In this document: in pieces, positions 35,167 through 44,423 of the stretch
Position numbering within the stretch: position 1 is the stretch's first letter
Layout: every line of letters starts with the position of its first letter
Source of the DNA: Priestia aryabhattai
GTDB lineage: Bacteria; Bacillota; Bacilli; Bacillales; Bacillaceae_H
Direction: 5' to 3'
Assembly (NCBI RefSeq): GCF_023715685.1
Contig: NZ_JAMBOQ010000003.1
Coordinates: forward strand, 744,001-808,000
Length of the DNA stretch: 64,000 bases
The notes under the pieces: generated by a model
What the model saw: only the letters and a program-made list of their open reading frames with translations
Database searches by the model: none
What the model was told of the DNA's origin: nothing
Translations under genes and position numbers: made by a program

Positions 35167-36420
35167 TTGAGTACAAGCTCTAAACTAACAGAACCCATTA
35201 TCCGTGTTACCAATGTTTCAAAAGTATTTGGTCGTCAAAAAGAACAGGCTCTTAAGCTACGAGAGTCTGGACAAAGTAAATATGAAGTCGAACAAGCTAC
35301 TAAGACAACCGTTGCTATCTATAATGCTCATTTCGAAGTGAAAAAGGGAGAAACCTTTGTGTTAATCGGATTATCAGGAAGCGGTAAATCTACTTTACTT
35401 CGATGTTTGAACGGGCTTGTAGAACCAACAGAAGGGACGGTATATTTAGAAAATACAGATATTTCTCATATGCCAAAAAGACAGCTTCAGCAAGTCCGGA
35501 GAAATAAAGTTGGGATGGTCTTTCAAAATGTGGGCCTCCTTCCAAACCGCACTGTGATTGACAACATTACGTTCGGTCTAGAGATTCAAGGCATATCAGC
35601 AAACGAAAGGGAAAAGCGAGGGAAAGAAGCGCTTGAAATGGTGGGCTTAAATGGACAAGCTTATAAAAGAATTTATGAATTATCAGGAGGTATGCAGCAG
35701 CGGGTTGGGTTAGCGAGAGCTCTTGCTTCTGAACAGGAGATTCTGCTGATGGATGAGCCTTTTTCAGCTTTAGATCCTCTTATTCGAAGAGATATGCAAA
35801 AGCTATTTCTTGATATTCAAGGAGAAGTACAAAAAACAGTGATTTTTGTGACTCATGATTTGGATGAAGCATTAACTTTAGGCCACCGGGCTGCCGTGAT
35901 GAAAGACGGAGAAATTGTCCAGCTTGGAACCGCCGAAGATATTTTAAGTCAACCGGCAACTGATTATGTAAAACTGCTTGTTCAAGACGTTAATTACGGC
36001 AAAATCCGCCTTGCCAAAGACGCGGTGGTTCCGGTAGAAACCGCTGCCTACGAGTATGAATCACCGCAAGTCGTATTAAGAAGAATGAGAACCAATCATT
36101 TATCTACTATTTTTGTTCTTGATAGTTCTGACCGCTTATTAGGCATGATGAGCATTTATACAGTGATGGAGCTTATTGAAGCTCATAAGCATGATTTAAA
36201 AGGAAAAGCAATGACACAGCCGCATTGCGTTAATCCTGATATGTCTTTACAAGAAATGATTCCTCTATTTGCAGATAGTCAGTCGCCTGTAGTCATTGTT
36301 GATAATCATCACCGCCTAAAAGGCATGATTTCCCCAAGCACTCTTATTGCAAATCTCACTGAACGTACTGCAGTGACCGAGCAACAAGAAGTTAAGTCAT
36401 ATCAAATGGAGGTCCGATAA
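35167..36420 (+). CDS. opuAA: Glycine betaine ABC transporter ATPase OpuAA
   Basis: 417-residue ATPase, the length of B. subtilis OpuAA (418). Walker A LIGLSGSGKST, signature LSGGMQQRVGLARAL, Walker B LLMDEPFSALD, then two CBS repeats in the last ~130 residues (VVLRRMRTNHLSTIFVLD; MTQPHCVNPDMSLQEMIPLF), which in OpuA-type systems sense ionic strength or nucleotides. TTG start follows AAGGGGGA. Located after the demethylation genes, so this copy probably feeds catabolism rather than only osmoprotection. Confidence 0.9.
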   Translation: MSTSSKLTEPIIRVTNVSKVFGRQKEQALKLRESGQSKYEVEQATKTTVAIYNAHFEVKKGETFVLIGLSGSGKSTLLRCLNGLVEPTEGTVYLENTDISHMPKRQLQQVRRNKVGMVFQNVGLLPNRTVIDNITFGLEIQGISANEREKRGKEALEMVGLNGQAYKRIYELSGGMQQRVGLARALASEQEILLMDEPFSALDPLIRRDMQKLFLDIQGEVQKTVIFVTHDLDEALTLGHRAAVMKDGEIVQLGTAEDILSQPATDYVKLLVQDVNYGKIRLAKDAVVPVETAAYEYESPQVVLRRMRTNHLSTIFVLDSSDRLLGMMSIYTVMELIEAHKHDLKGKAMTQPHCVNPDMSLQEMIPLFADSQSPVVIVDNHHRLKGMISPSTLIANLTERTAVTEQQEVKSYQMEVR

Positions 36421-36422
36421 AT

Positions 36423-37286
36423 ATGATGGTAAATTCCGCGATGATTCCTCGTATTCCTTTAGATAAATGGGCAAATTCATTTGTTGATTACATGATTGAT
36501 AGTTTTTCAGGTGTATTTACTGGAATTAACCATATAATGACCAGTTTAATAAGCAGTCTTGAATGGGTGTTGACGGCCTCTCCTCCGCTAGTAACGGTCG
36601 TTGTTTTTGTTCTATTAGCGCTATGGTTAACAGATTGGAAGATAGCTGCATTTACGTGTTTTGGTTTACTTCTTATTATTAGCTTGGATTTATGGGAAGC
36701 ATCTATGCTGACCTTATCTCTCGTTTTAGCTTCTACTATTATCTCACTTCTATTCGGCATTCCTTTAGGTATATTATCGCACCGTTTTAATAAAGTGGGA
36801 GCAGTGATAAAGCCCATTCTTGATATTATGCAAACAATGCCTGCTTTTGTTTATTTAATTCCGTCCGTACTTTTATTTGGATTAGGGAATGTTACAGCTC
36901 TTATTGCTACGTTTATTTTCGCAATGCCGCCTGCCGTTCGTCTGACGTTACTGGGACTTCAGCAAGTTCCGCAAACCACTTTAGAAGCGGCAGAAGCTTT
37001 TGGAGCGACGGAATGGCAAAAATTAATTAAAGTACAGCTGCCGCTGGCTTTGCCTATGATTATGTCAGGTGTAAACCAAGTTATTATGTTATCTCTTTCT
37101 ATGGTTGTTATTTCTTCAATGGTCGGTGCAGGAGGCTTGGGTGCTGAGGTATTGCGAAGCATCAGTATGTTGGATGTAGGCTTAGGGTTTATCGGTGGGA
37201 TTGCCGTTGTTATCATTGCTGTTATTTTAGATCGTTTGACGCATCTTTCTACTCAAAAAAGCCAAGGTATTCAATCAAGCAAATAA
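36423..37286 (+). CDS. opuAB: Glycine betaine ABC transporter permease OpuAB
   Basis: 287-residue permease with about seven membrane helices and the conserved ATPase-contact loop EAAEAFGATEWQKLIKVQLPLALPMIMSG near residue 190 (read in pieces). It begins two bases after the opuAA stop; the GGAGG serving it lies inside the end of opuAA. Family length in B. subtilis is 282. Confidence 0.9.
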   Translation: MMVNSAMIPRIPLDKWANSFVDYMIDSFSGVFTGINHIMTSLISSLEWVLTASPPLVTVVVFVLLALWLTDWKIAAFTCFGLLLIISLDLWEASMLTLSLVLASTIISLLFGIPLGILSHRFNKVGAVIKPILDIMQTMPAFVYLIPSVLLFGLGNVTALIATFIFAMPPAVRLTLLGLQQVPQTTLEAAEAFGATEWQKLIKVQLPLALPMIMSGVNQVIMLSLSMVVISSMVGAGGLGAEVLRSISMLDVGLGFIGGIAVVIIAVILDRLTHLSTQKSQGIQSSK

Positions 37287-37307
37287 AATGAATAAAGGTG
37301 GGAGTAT

Positions 37308-38189
37308 ATGAAACAATCAAAAAAAGTTTCTTTTATTATGCTAACAATCGTCGTTATGCTGCTTGTCTCCGCATGCGGCAATAGCAATACCGCAAGCAGT
37401 ACGACGACTAAAAAAGAAATTACAATTGGATACATACCATGGGATGAAGCCGTAGCTGTTACGTTTTTATGGAAGGAATTATTAGAAGAAAAAGGTTATA
37501 AAGTCAAAGCAGTTCAAAGCGATGTAGCTCCGCTTTTCTCAGGAGTTGCTCAAGGAAACATTGATTTATTTTTGGATGCATGGATGCCTACAACCCATAG
37601 TTCTTATATGAAAAGATTCGGAAAACAAGTAGACGTTCTCGGCATTTGGTATGACCAAGCAGATAGCGGATTGGCCGTTCCAGACTACGTAGACGCGCAG
37701 TCGATAGCTGATTTAAAAAATAAGAAAGATCAGTTTAACGGAAAGATTATTAGTATTGAACCGGGATCTGGAATCAACGGTCTTACTAAAGATCATGCCA
37801 TGCCAAGCTATGGCTTAACAGAATGGAATTTAGTAGAAAGCAGCACAGCCGCCATGTTATCGGAATTAGATAAAGCAATTGCTAATAAAGAGCCTATTGT
37901 TGTTACATTATGGCGTCCGCACTGGGCTTTTGAAAAGTATAATCTCAGATACTTAAAAGATCCGAAAAATACGATGAATCCGACTGGACCTGAGAAAATA
38001 CAATCAATCAGTAAAAAGACCTTTAAAGAAGATTATCCAGAAGCGGCAAAATGGTTGAAAGATTTTTCTATTAGTGCCAATCAATTGGCATCCTTGGAAT
38101 CAGAAATTAACAGTGCAAAAGACGAAACAAAAGGCGTGAAAAACTGGATTTCTAAAAATAAAAAAGTGACTGAAAGCTGGATAAAATAA
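37308..38189 (+). CDS. opuAC: Glycine betaine binding lipoprotein OpuAC
   Basis: 293-residue binding lipoprotein, identical in length to B. subtilis OpuAC. Signal residues 5-20 and lipobox LVSAC with Cys23. The mature domain begins with ITIGYIPWDEAVAVTFLWKELLEEKGY and contains the tryptophans (DAWMPTTHSSY; VTLWRPHWAFEKY) that form the aromatic box for quaternary ammonium ligands. ATG follows AAAGGTGGGAG. Last gene of the betaine cluster. Confidence 0.92.
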   Translation: MKQSKKVSFIMLTIVVMLLVSACGNSNTASSTTTKKEITIGYIPWDEAVAVTFLWKELLEEKGYKVKAVQSDVAPLFSGVAQGNIDLFLDAWMPTTHSSYMKRFGKQVDVLGIWYDQADSGLAVPDYVDAQSIADLKNKKDQFNGKIISIEPGSGINGLTKDHAMPSYGLTEWNLVESSTAAMLSELDKAIANKEPIVVTLWRPHWAFEKYNLRYLKDPKNTMNPTGPEKIQSISKKTFKEDYPEAAKWLKDFSISANQLASLESEINSAKDETKGVKNWISKNKKVTESWIK

Positions 38190-38210
38190 AGAATAGCAGA
38201 AAAATAAAAG

Positions 38211-38256
38211 AGCTGTCTCATAAGTGAAGTTATTGACTTAGAGACGGCTTTTTTTG
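38211..38256 (+). terminator. Terminator after opuAC
   Basis: AGCTGTCTCATAAGT pairs with ACTTAGAGACGGCT (one mismatch region), followed by TTTTTTT. Confidence 0.82.
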
Positions 38257-38530
38257 AGTAAGTACTTTTTATCTGCAGCTTTTCTAACGGATTAAGGCCA
38301 TTAAAAGCTCAATAAAAGAAGGCTTTTTAACCTGATATGTAAATTAAAAAAATATATTTAAATTAAAAAAAGTAGCATTGCTTTCTACTATCCAAGTACA
38401 ATTTAAATAATGAATGCTTTACGTTTCGCATGTAAGTATTTATTTATACCTATGTTGTCATAATTTATGTGATTCCCCAAAGCATAAATTACTTTTCATT
38501 ACCTTATTGTGTACAAACATATTATGAGAT

Positions 38531-38564
38531 AAGCCCATGCCTTTAAAGGTATGGGCTTATTTTT
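38531..38564 (+). terminator. Orphan terminator-like hairpin
   Basis: AAGCCCATGCCTTT and AAAGGTATGGGCTT pair closely and are followed by ATTTTTA. The upstream 270 bases encode no protein I can support, so a small RNA ending here is possible. Confidence 0.5.
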
Positions 38565-38629
38565 ATAAGGTGTTTTAAAAAGTCGATTTCTAATTGGGAA
38601 ATTAATCTTCACCTCTTGCACAATAAATA

Positions 38630-38658
38630 TTCTTGTGTACAAAAATAGAGTGTATAAT
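38630..38658 (+). promoter_or_regulatory. Sigma-A-type promoter of rsbK
   Basis: TTCTTG and TATAAT separated by 17 bases, about 155 bases upstream of the kinase start. Confidence 0.55.
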
Positions 38659-38814
38659 AGAAATGTTGACTTGATAGGAAAAAGAGAGAAGCCCTATCAA
38701 ACAAAGGAAGATGGAGTGGAGAGTGTATACTGAAAATGAAATTGTCCAGCGGCAAAAATAAACATGTTTTTCGAATGCTTCTAGAAGAATATCTAGAATG
38801 AAAGTAGGAACATT

Positions 38815-41580
38815 ATGGAAAAGAAAATGAGGTTTGGCATCAAATCCAAAATTATTATTGGATATTTAATTGTTATTATCTGTTTATTCATTGCATTTAT
38901 TGTATTGAACAGTCAAATTTCATCTTTGCAAAAAGAGAGAAATTTTATTATCGATCATGATATTGAAGTACATGATTTGACAAATCGAATTGAAAAACAC
39001 CTGCTCGATATGGAAACGGGACAAAGAGGCTATATTATTACAGGAGAAGCGAGTTACTTAGAGCCTTATAACAGTGCAGCATCAAGTTGGGAAAAAGATT
39101 ATAATGCGCTGTATCAGCTTCTAAATAATAACCCAAGGCAGCAGGAAAAGTTAGAGGAAATTAAAAAAAGCATTCAAGGCTGGATTGAAGCTGCTGGTGA
39201 ACCGACGATTGCGTTAAAAAAGGAAAATAACACAAAAGAACTGCAGCAATTTTTTGAGAAAGATCTGGGTCGTCAGTACATGGACGATATGCGCAGCCAG
39301 TTTAGCTCTTTTCGAAATGTAGAGAAAAAATCGACCGAAACAAGAGCAACAGAGTTAGACGAGAAGAATCAAAAAATTAAAATTGGACTTTACGGTTTGC
39401 TGTTATTTGTTACGCTTATTTCACTTGTTATCGCTATTGTTTTGTCCAATTCCATTGTGAATACGATCAAAGAAGTTACGCAAACTATCAAACGAATTAC
39501 AGCTTTAAAAGGCGAGTTAAAAGGAAGAATTAAAGTTAGATCTAATGATGAAATTAAAGATTTAGGGCTAGCCACGAACGCGTTGTTAGAAAATATTGAA
39601 GAGCGAAATTGGCTTCAAACGAACATTGCGCATGCTGTAACGATGTACCAAGGCATAGCATCGGTAGACAAGCTTGCGGAAAAATTTCTCTTTACGGTTT
39701 CAGAAATGACAGGAGCTTCTTTCGGAGTATTTTATGTTCGAGAGGAAAATGATAAAGGAAACCTATTTGTAAAACAAGCTGCTTTTGCAGATAGAAAAGG
39801 CGAAGCGGGAAGAGAGAGCTTTTTGATAGGCGAAGGGCTCATTGGACAAGCTGCTTTAGAAAAAAGAACCTTTGTTATAAATGATGTACCTGACACGTAT
39901 CAGCTCATTACTTCAGGATTAGGAGACGTAAAGCCCAATAGTATTTTTATTGTACCCGTCTTGTTTGAAGATGAAGTAATTGCTGTTATCGAGCTTGCAT
40001 CGCTGCACGAATTTACAGTTTTAGAGCAAGAACTTATTAGTCAAGTGATTGAAACGTTTGGTCTCACTATTAATGGTGTAATCAGACGTATGGAAATTGC
40101 TCGTCTATTAAAAGAATCTCAGGCGATGACAGAAGAGCTTCAGGCTCAGTCTGAAGAACTTCAAACACAATCAGAAGAACTGCAAATGCAGTCTGAAGAG
40201 CTGCGTATGATTAATGAACAGCTAGAAGAAAGAACAAAAGATGCAGAAGAAAAGTCGTTTGAATTAGAGGCTGCAAAAGAAGATTTAGAAGAAAAAGCGC
40301 ATCAGCTGGAACTGAATTCCCAATACAAATCTGAATTCCTTGCTAATATGTCGCACGAGCTTCGAACACCGCTTAACAGCATTCTCATTCTGTCTGAAAT
40401 GCTTGAGGAAAACGCAGCTAAAACGCTATCTGAAGATGAAGAAGAATACGCTCGTATTATTCATTCTTCAGGAAAAGACTTGTTGGCATTAATCAACGAC
40501 ATTTTGGATTTATCAAAAGTAGAGTCTGGAAAACTAGATGTCTTGCTAGCTGAGATGAATATGAGTGAGCTTCCAGATCAAATTGAACGTAATTTCAGCC
40601 ACGTTGCTGAACAGAAAAAAGTACAATTGAAAATTAACAAAGCACAAGATGTACCGGACATCATTTACACAGATGAAAAGAGATTCCAACAAATTGTGAA
40701 AAATCTTTTATCAAATGCATTTAAATTTACGGAATCGGGATCTGTCACAGTATCCATTCAACGAGTAGCTGACCATCGTCTTACAACAGCTATGCGTACA
40801 GTTGATACGGATTGCTGGCTAGAAATATCTGTAGCTGATACAGGGATTGGTATACCAAAAGAAAAGCATCAGCTTATCTTTGAAGCGTTTCAGCAGGCAG
40901 ATGGAGCTACGGTCCGCAAGTACGGCGGCACGGGGCTTGGCTTATCTATTTGCAGTGAGTTTGCAAAATTATTGGGCGGCTGGATTTCCCTAAGCAGTGA
41001 AGTAGGAAAAGGAAGTACGTTTACACTCTATCTTCCTAGTCTTTCTAAGGGTCTTATTGACTATGAAAAAGTGAATTTTGTATACGAAGAAGTAGCAGTA
41101 TCTGTAGAAGAAGCTGAACCTGAAGCTGAACCTGAAACAGAAGTAACTGAAATTGATCATCCTGTACAACGTGTTGCACCTCCAGTGCAAGATGATGAAA
41201 ATGTATTTCAGGATAAGCGAGTGCTCATCGTAGACGATGACCAGCGAAACATCTTTGCATTAAAAACAGCGTTGGCTAAACAAGGTATGACTATTATGAC
41301 AGCTCATAACGGAATAGAGTGTCTTGAAATGATGAAGACAAGTGAACCATTTGATCTCATTTTAATGGATATTATGATGCCGCAAATGGATGGATATGAA
41401 GCTATGCAGAAAATCAGAGGAGAGCTAAAGCTTGTTGATTTGCCTATTATTGCATTAACCGCTAAAGCGATGAAAAATGATCGTGAAAAATGCTTGGAAG
41501 CTGGAGCATCAGATTATATCAGCAAACCTTTAGATTTAAATCAGCTGTTCTCCGTTATGCGTGTATGGCTAGTAAATTAA
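38815..41580 (+). CDS. rsbK: Hybrid sensor histidine kinase RsbK
   Basis: 921-residue membrane sensor. Membrane helices at about 13-32 and 190-212 flank a CHASE3 domain (GYIITGEASYLEPYN); then HAMP (213-265), GAF (about 285-425), a coiled coil with exact heptads EELQAQS/EELQTQS/EELQMQS (440-470), HisKA with His514 (NMSHELRTPL), HATPase (ADTGIGIP, GGTGLGL) and a C-terminal receiver with Asp852. This order, with a CheR gene and a PP2C-type phosphatase beside it, is that of B. cereus RsbK, which activates the phosphatase RsbY and so sigma-B. A TTAT-spaced GTAGGA precedes the ATG. Confidence 0.85.
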   Translation: MEKKMRFGIKSKIIIGYLIVIICLFIAFIVLNSQISSLQKERNFIIDHDIEVHDLTNRIEKHLLDMETGQRGYIITGEASYLEPYNSAASSWEKDYNALYQLLNNNPRQQEKLEEIKKSIQGWIEAAGEPTIALKKENNTKELQQFFEKDLGRQYMDDMRSQFSSFRNVEKKSTETRATELDEKNQKIKIGLYGLLLFVTLISLVIAIVLSNSIVNTIKEVTQTIKRITALKGELKGRIKVRSNDEIKDLGLATNALLENIEERNWLQTNIAHAVTMYQGIASVDKLAEKFLFTVSEMTGASFGVFYVREENDKGNLFVKQAAFADRKGEAGRESFLIGEGLIGQAALEKRTFVINDVPDTYQLITSGLGDVKPNSIFIVPVLFEDEVIAVIELASLHEFTVLEQELISQVIETFGLTINGVIRRMEIARLLKESQAMTEELQAQSEELQTQSEELQMQSEELRMINEQLEERTKDAEEKSFELEAAKEDLEEKAHQLELNSQYKSEFLANMSHELRTPLNSILILSEMLEENAAKTLSEDEEEYARIIHSSGKDLLALINDILDLSKVESGKLDVLLAEMNMSELPDQIERNFSHVAEQKKVQLKINKAQDVPDIIYTDEKRFQQIVKNLLSNAFKFTESGSVTVSIQRVADHRLTTAMRTVDTDCWLEISVADTGIGIPKEKHQLIFEAFQQADGATVRKYGGTGLGLSICSEFAKLLGGWISLSSEVGKGSTFTLYLPSLSKGLIDYEKVNFVYEEVAVSVEEAEPEAEPETEVTEIDHPVQRVAPPVQDDENVFQDKRVLIVDDDQRNIFALKTALAKQGMTIMTAHNGIECLEMMKTSEPFDLILMDIMMPQMDGYEAMQKIRGELKLVDLPIIALTAKAMKNDREKCLEAGASDYISKPLDLNQLFSVMRVWLVN

Positions 41581-41598
41581 GCGGGGTATGAAACATAA

Positions 41599-42453
41599 AT
41601 GGATATGAAGCACCTAGATTTAAGTGAAGACTTAGTTATGAATAAAAAAACAGATTTAGAGATTGATTTACTGCTGACGGCTATTTATCGATTAACAGGA
41701 TTCGATTTCAGACAGTACGCTAAATCTTCTATCTGTCGCCGAGTCTATAATCGAATGAAAATTGAACGTATTCCAACCGTGTCTCAATTGTTAGAAAAAG
41801 CGATTCACGAAGAAGAATTTATGAATCAGCTTTTAAATGATTTTTCGATAAATGTAACAGAGATGTTTCGCGATCCCAGCTTTTTTAAAGCATTTCGCAC
41901 AAAAGTGATTCCAGTATTAAAAGATTATCCGGAAATTCGCATTTGGCACGCTGGTTGTGCAACAGGCGAAGAAGTATTTTCTATGGCGATTCTTTTAGAA
42001 GAAGAAGGGTTAATGGACAAGACGGTCATTTACGCAACGGATATGAACGAAGATGTATTAGAAAAAGCAAAACAAGGTGCTTTTTCTTTACGTAAAATGA
42101 AGTCATATACAAAAAATTATATCCAAGCCGGTGGAAAGAATGCCTTCTCGGAATATTATCAGACGGATCATCACTATGCATATTTTCATCCATCTCTGTT
42201 AAAAAATATTATCTTTGCTCAGCATAATTTAGTCACGGATCAGTCATTTAATGAATTTCACGTCATCATTTGTCGAAACGTCCTTATTTACTTTACAGCT
42301 CAGCTGCAAAATCAAGTGTATAATTTATTTTCAGAAAGTCTGTGTGTAAAAGGATTTCTTGGACTTGGTGATAAAGAAACGCTTCGCTTTGCTGAAGGAG
42401 CAGCTTCTTATACCGAGTTTGCAGGGAACGAGCGCATCTATCAAAAGCAATAA
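41599..42453 (+). CDS. rsbM: CheR-type methyltransferase RsbM
   Basis: 284-residue SAM-dependent methyltransferase. The N-terminal helical domain (to about residue 80) is followed by the SAM-binding IRIWHAGCATGEEVFSMAILL and the FHVIICRNVLIYF motif of CheR. No chemoreceptors or other che genes are nearby. In B. cereus the homologous RsbM methylates RsbK and dampens sigma-B activation; its position 18 bases behind the kinase fits that role. The likely start may be the first ATG or the second five residues on, since the ribosome site GCGGGGTATG is modest. Confidence 0.83.
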   Translation: MDMKHLDLSEDLVMNKKTDLEIDLLLTAIYRLTGFDFRQYAKSSICRRVYNRMKIERIPTVSQLLEKAIHEEEFMNQLLNDFSINVTEMFRDPSFFKAFRTKVIPVLKDYPEIRIWHAGCATGEEVFSMAILLEEEGLMDKTVIYATDMNEDVLEKAKQGAFSLRKMKSYTKNYIQAGGKNAFSEYYQTDHHYAYFHPSLLKNIIFAQHNLVTDQSFNEFHVIICRNVLIYFTAQLQNQVYNLFSESLCVKGFLGLGDKETLRFAEGAASYTEFAGNERIYQKQ

Positions 42454-42480
42454 AAAAAGGACCTGCGTGAGGTCCTTTTT
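42454..42480. terminator. Bidirectional terminator between rsbM and rsbY
   Basis: AAAAAGGACC and GGTCCTTTTT, seven-base loop, T-runs on both strands. Confidence 0.88.
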
Positions 42481-43623
42481 TTATTGTGCTTGTGCTTGAA
42501 TTATAAGCACGCACATGTCATCAGGCTGATTTAACTTTTGTTCTTCTGAAAAAATTTCATTCATGAATGCCTGCGGATTTGTCCATTTTTGTTCAGTAAG
42601 TTTTTGAAGACGAAGAGCAGATTCATTTTCGCAAGGGCCCATTGATTCAAGAGCTCCGTCTGTAAATAGTAAAATTTGCACATCGTTCTCAAAGCTGACA
42701 ACAGATTTCTGAACGTCCATTTCTTCAAAAAAACCTACAGGGCAGCTTCCTCGTTGAAGAGGAACGAGCGTATGTTCATCCACTAGCATATAACCTTCTG
42801 GGTGCCCGGCATTCACATATTCTACTGTCTTAGCTTCCGTATCAATGACTAAATAAATGGCAGTGAAATAGTAAGGGATTTCATCTTTTTCGCTGTGCAA
42901 TAATTCCATATAGCGATTCAATTCTGTAATAACCTGCTCAGGGTCTACGAGGGACTTGATAGCTTCTCTGAGCACAGAAGATATAAACATACAAACAAGC
43001 GAGGCAGAGATGCCGTGCCCCATCATATCAAAAAGAATAATTCCGTACCGATGCTCGTCAATTTTGTGCCAATAGTACATATCACCCGCTAATTTAAAAG
43101 AAGGATAATATGAAACTTCCATTTGGATATCTTTCTCTCGTAAAGGGGGACTGAGTAAATTTTGCTGTACGTGTGTAGCTAAATCTAACTCATTTTGAAT
43201 TTTCTTTTCATGTTCCGTGTGCCAATCAATTTCTGCTTTAAGGCGTAAAGCTACCCGCATACGAGCCAGCAGTTCCACTTTATTAATCGGCTTTGTGACG
43301 TAATCTGTTCCGCCGGCGTCTAGAGCTTCTACTAATTTGTTGCTGTCTTCTAGGGCTGTGACAAAGATAATTGGAATATGTTTTAAGTGTTCTACCTCTT
43401 GAATTCGCCTGCACGCTTCGATTCCATCAATTTCGGGCATCATAATATCAAGTAAAATCAAATCGACCGAATTCGTTTTTGAGTTCTCATCGTTCAGGTT
43501 AAGATAGTCAAAAAGGGCATGGGCAGACGTAAGAGACACACAGTTATCGTAGCCAGCGCCTTTTAAAATTTTTTCAATCACAAATAGATTGACTTGATTG
43601 TCATCTACTAGAAGAATGGTCAT
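42481..43623 (-). CDS. rsbY: Response regulator with PP2C/SpoIIE phosphatase domain, RsbY
   Basis: 380 residues: receiver domain 1-120 (LLVDDNQ, phosphoacceptor Asp59 in LILLDIMMPEIDG, Lys in YVTKPINK), a linker helix, then a PP2C-type phosphatase from about 150 with GDMYYWH, LFDMMGHGISASLVC and LFTDGALES carrying the metal aspartates. Such proteins dephosphorylate the anti-anti-sigma factor RsbV after the receiver is phosphorylated, here presumably by RsbK. Convergent with rsbK-rsbM. sigB, rsbW and rsbV are not in the window. Confidence 0.85.
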   Translation of the reverse strand: MTILLVDDNQVNLFVIEKILKGAGYDNCVSLTSAHALFDYLNLNDENSKTNSVDLILLDIMMPEIDGIEACRRIQEVEHLKHIPIIFVTALEDSNKLVEALDAGGTDYVTKPINKVELLARMRVALRLKAEIDWHTEHEKKIQNELDLATHVQQNLLSPPLREKDIQMEVSYYPSFKLAGDMYYWHKIDEHRYGIILFDMMGHGISASLVCMFISSVLREAIKSLVDPEQVITELNRYMELLHSEKDEIPYYFTAIYLVIDTEAKTVEYVNAGHPEGYMLVDEHTLVPLQRGSCPVGFFEEMDVQKSVVSFENDVQILLFTDGALESMGPCENESALRLQKLTEQKWTNPQAFMNEIFSEEQKLNQPDDMCVLIIQAQAQ

Positions 43624-43808
43624 GCTTTATTTCCCCTTATTATGTTTGAAGACTAATGATTGATTATGTAGTTTTCAAGCATTTTTTATACTTTTTCTGT
43701 TTTTCTATTTATCTATTATACAGAAAACACAGCGTTTAGGGTATTTTTAAGATTATTCTTTTCTATTAAAAAAGTCATTAGTCCTCAGAAAAGGAGACAA
43801 ATGACTTT

Positions 43809-44423
43809 TTATAGCAACTTGTATAAAGCAAATATCCCGAAAGTCAGTATAACCGCTCCCGAAATACGATTCACCCAAATCAAGCTGTTATTCGTAAACT
43901 TCGACCGGGCAAGGCTAATGCCAAAACTGAGCGAAAGCCACCAGCAGGCCGATCCTAAAAATACGCCTGCAACCATTGTCAAAGCAGAAGCAACATCAAA
44001 TGCTGATTTACTAATTCCTACACCAGAAAACACGCCAATAAAAAATAAGATCGTCATTGGATTTGTAACGGTTAGCAAAAGAACAGATGTATAAGAACAA
44101 AGCAAACCTTCTCCTTTAGCAGCGGCAGCGTGCTCTGCAGGTTGAGAACGAAAAGTTTACACACCTAAATAACATAAAAATAATCCCCCAATCAGCTGAA
44201 GCCAAATCTTTTGGGTTAGTAAAAAGGTTGTAATGAACGTTAAGCCAAACGCAGCGATACATCCATATACAGCATCTGCTGTAGCTGCTCCCCGCCCGGA
44301 TACAAATCCGTGTACTCGCCCTTTAGATAACGTGCGATTAATGCATAAAATACCAATGGGACCGACGGGAGCAGCAACGGAAAAACCGATCACTAACCCC
44401 TTTAGAAAATAAAATAAGCTTAT
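43809..44423 (-). pseudogene. Decayed LysE/RhtB-family amino-acid exporter
   Basis: Translates in one frame as a full LysE-type exporter of about 204 codons, with five to six hydrophobic helices and the family segments GFSVAAPVGPIGILCI and LTVTNPMTILFFIGVFSG. Two lesions: TAA at 44157-44159 where relatives have lysine (LGV-K-TF), and no ATG/GTG/TTG at the expected start; ATA at 44421-44423 stands where ATG would fit, behind a GGAG. Each is a single-base change. The remaining open pieces would give inactive fragments. Alternatively a sequencing error, but two lesions in one gene argue for real decay. Confidence 0.82.

Larger units (their letters stand above)
38257..38814 (+). other. Non-coding stretch before rsbK
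   Basis: No convincing gene. It contains an isolated terminator-like hairpin at 38531-38564 (AAGCCCATGCC / GGTATGGGCTT, then ATTTTT) with no recognised gene before it, and a promoter near 38630-38658. A 21-codon ATG frame near 38735 lacks a ribosome site. Confidence 0.5.

Noticed and set aside
38735..38800. 21-codon leader peptide before rsbK
   Set aside because: No ribosome site and no attenuator structure around it.
41114..41145. Tandem GAACCTGAA units in rsbK as a DNA repeat of note
   Set aside because: Short Glu-Pro-rich linker coding repeats before the receiver domain, common in hybrid kinases.
40990..41190. Minus-strand frame opposite the rsbK linker
   Set aside because: Phe/Tyr/Ser-rich antisense of the acidic linker repeats, no start signal.
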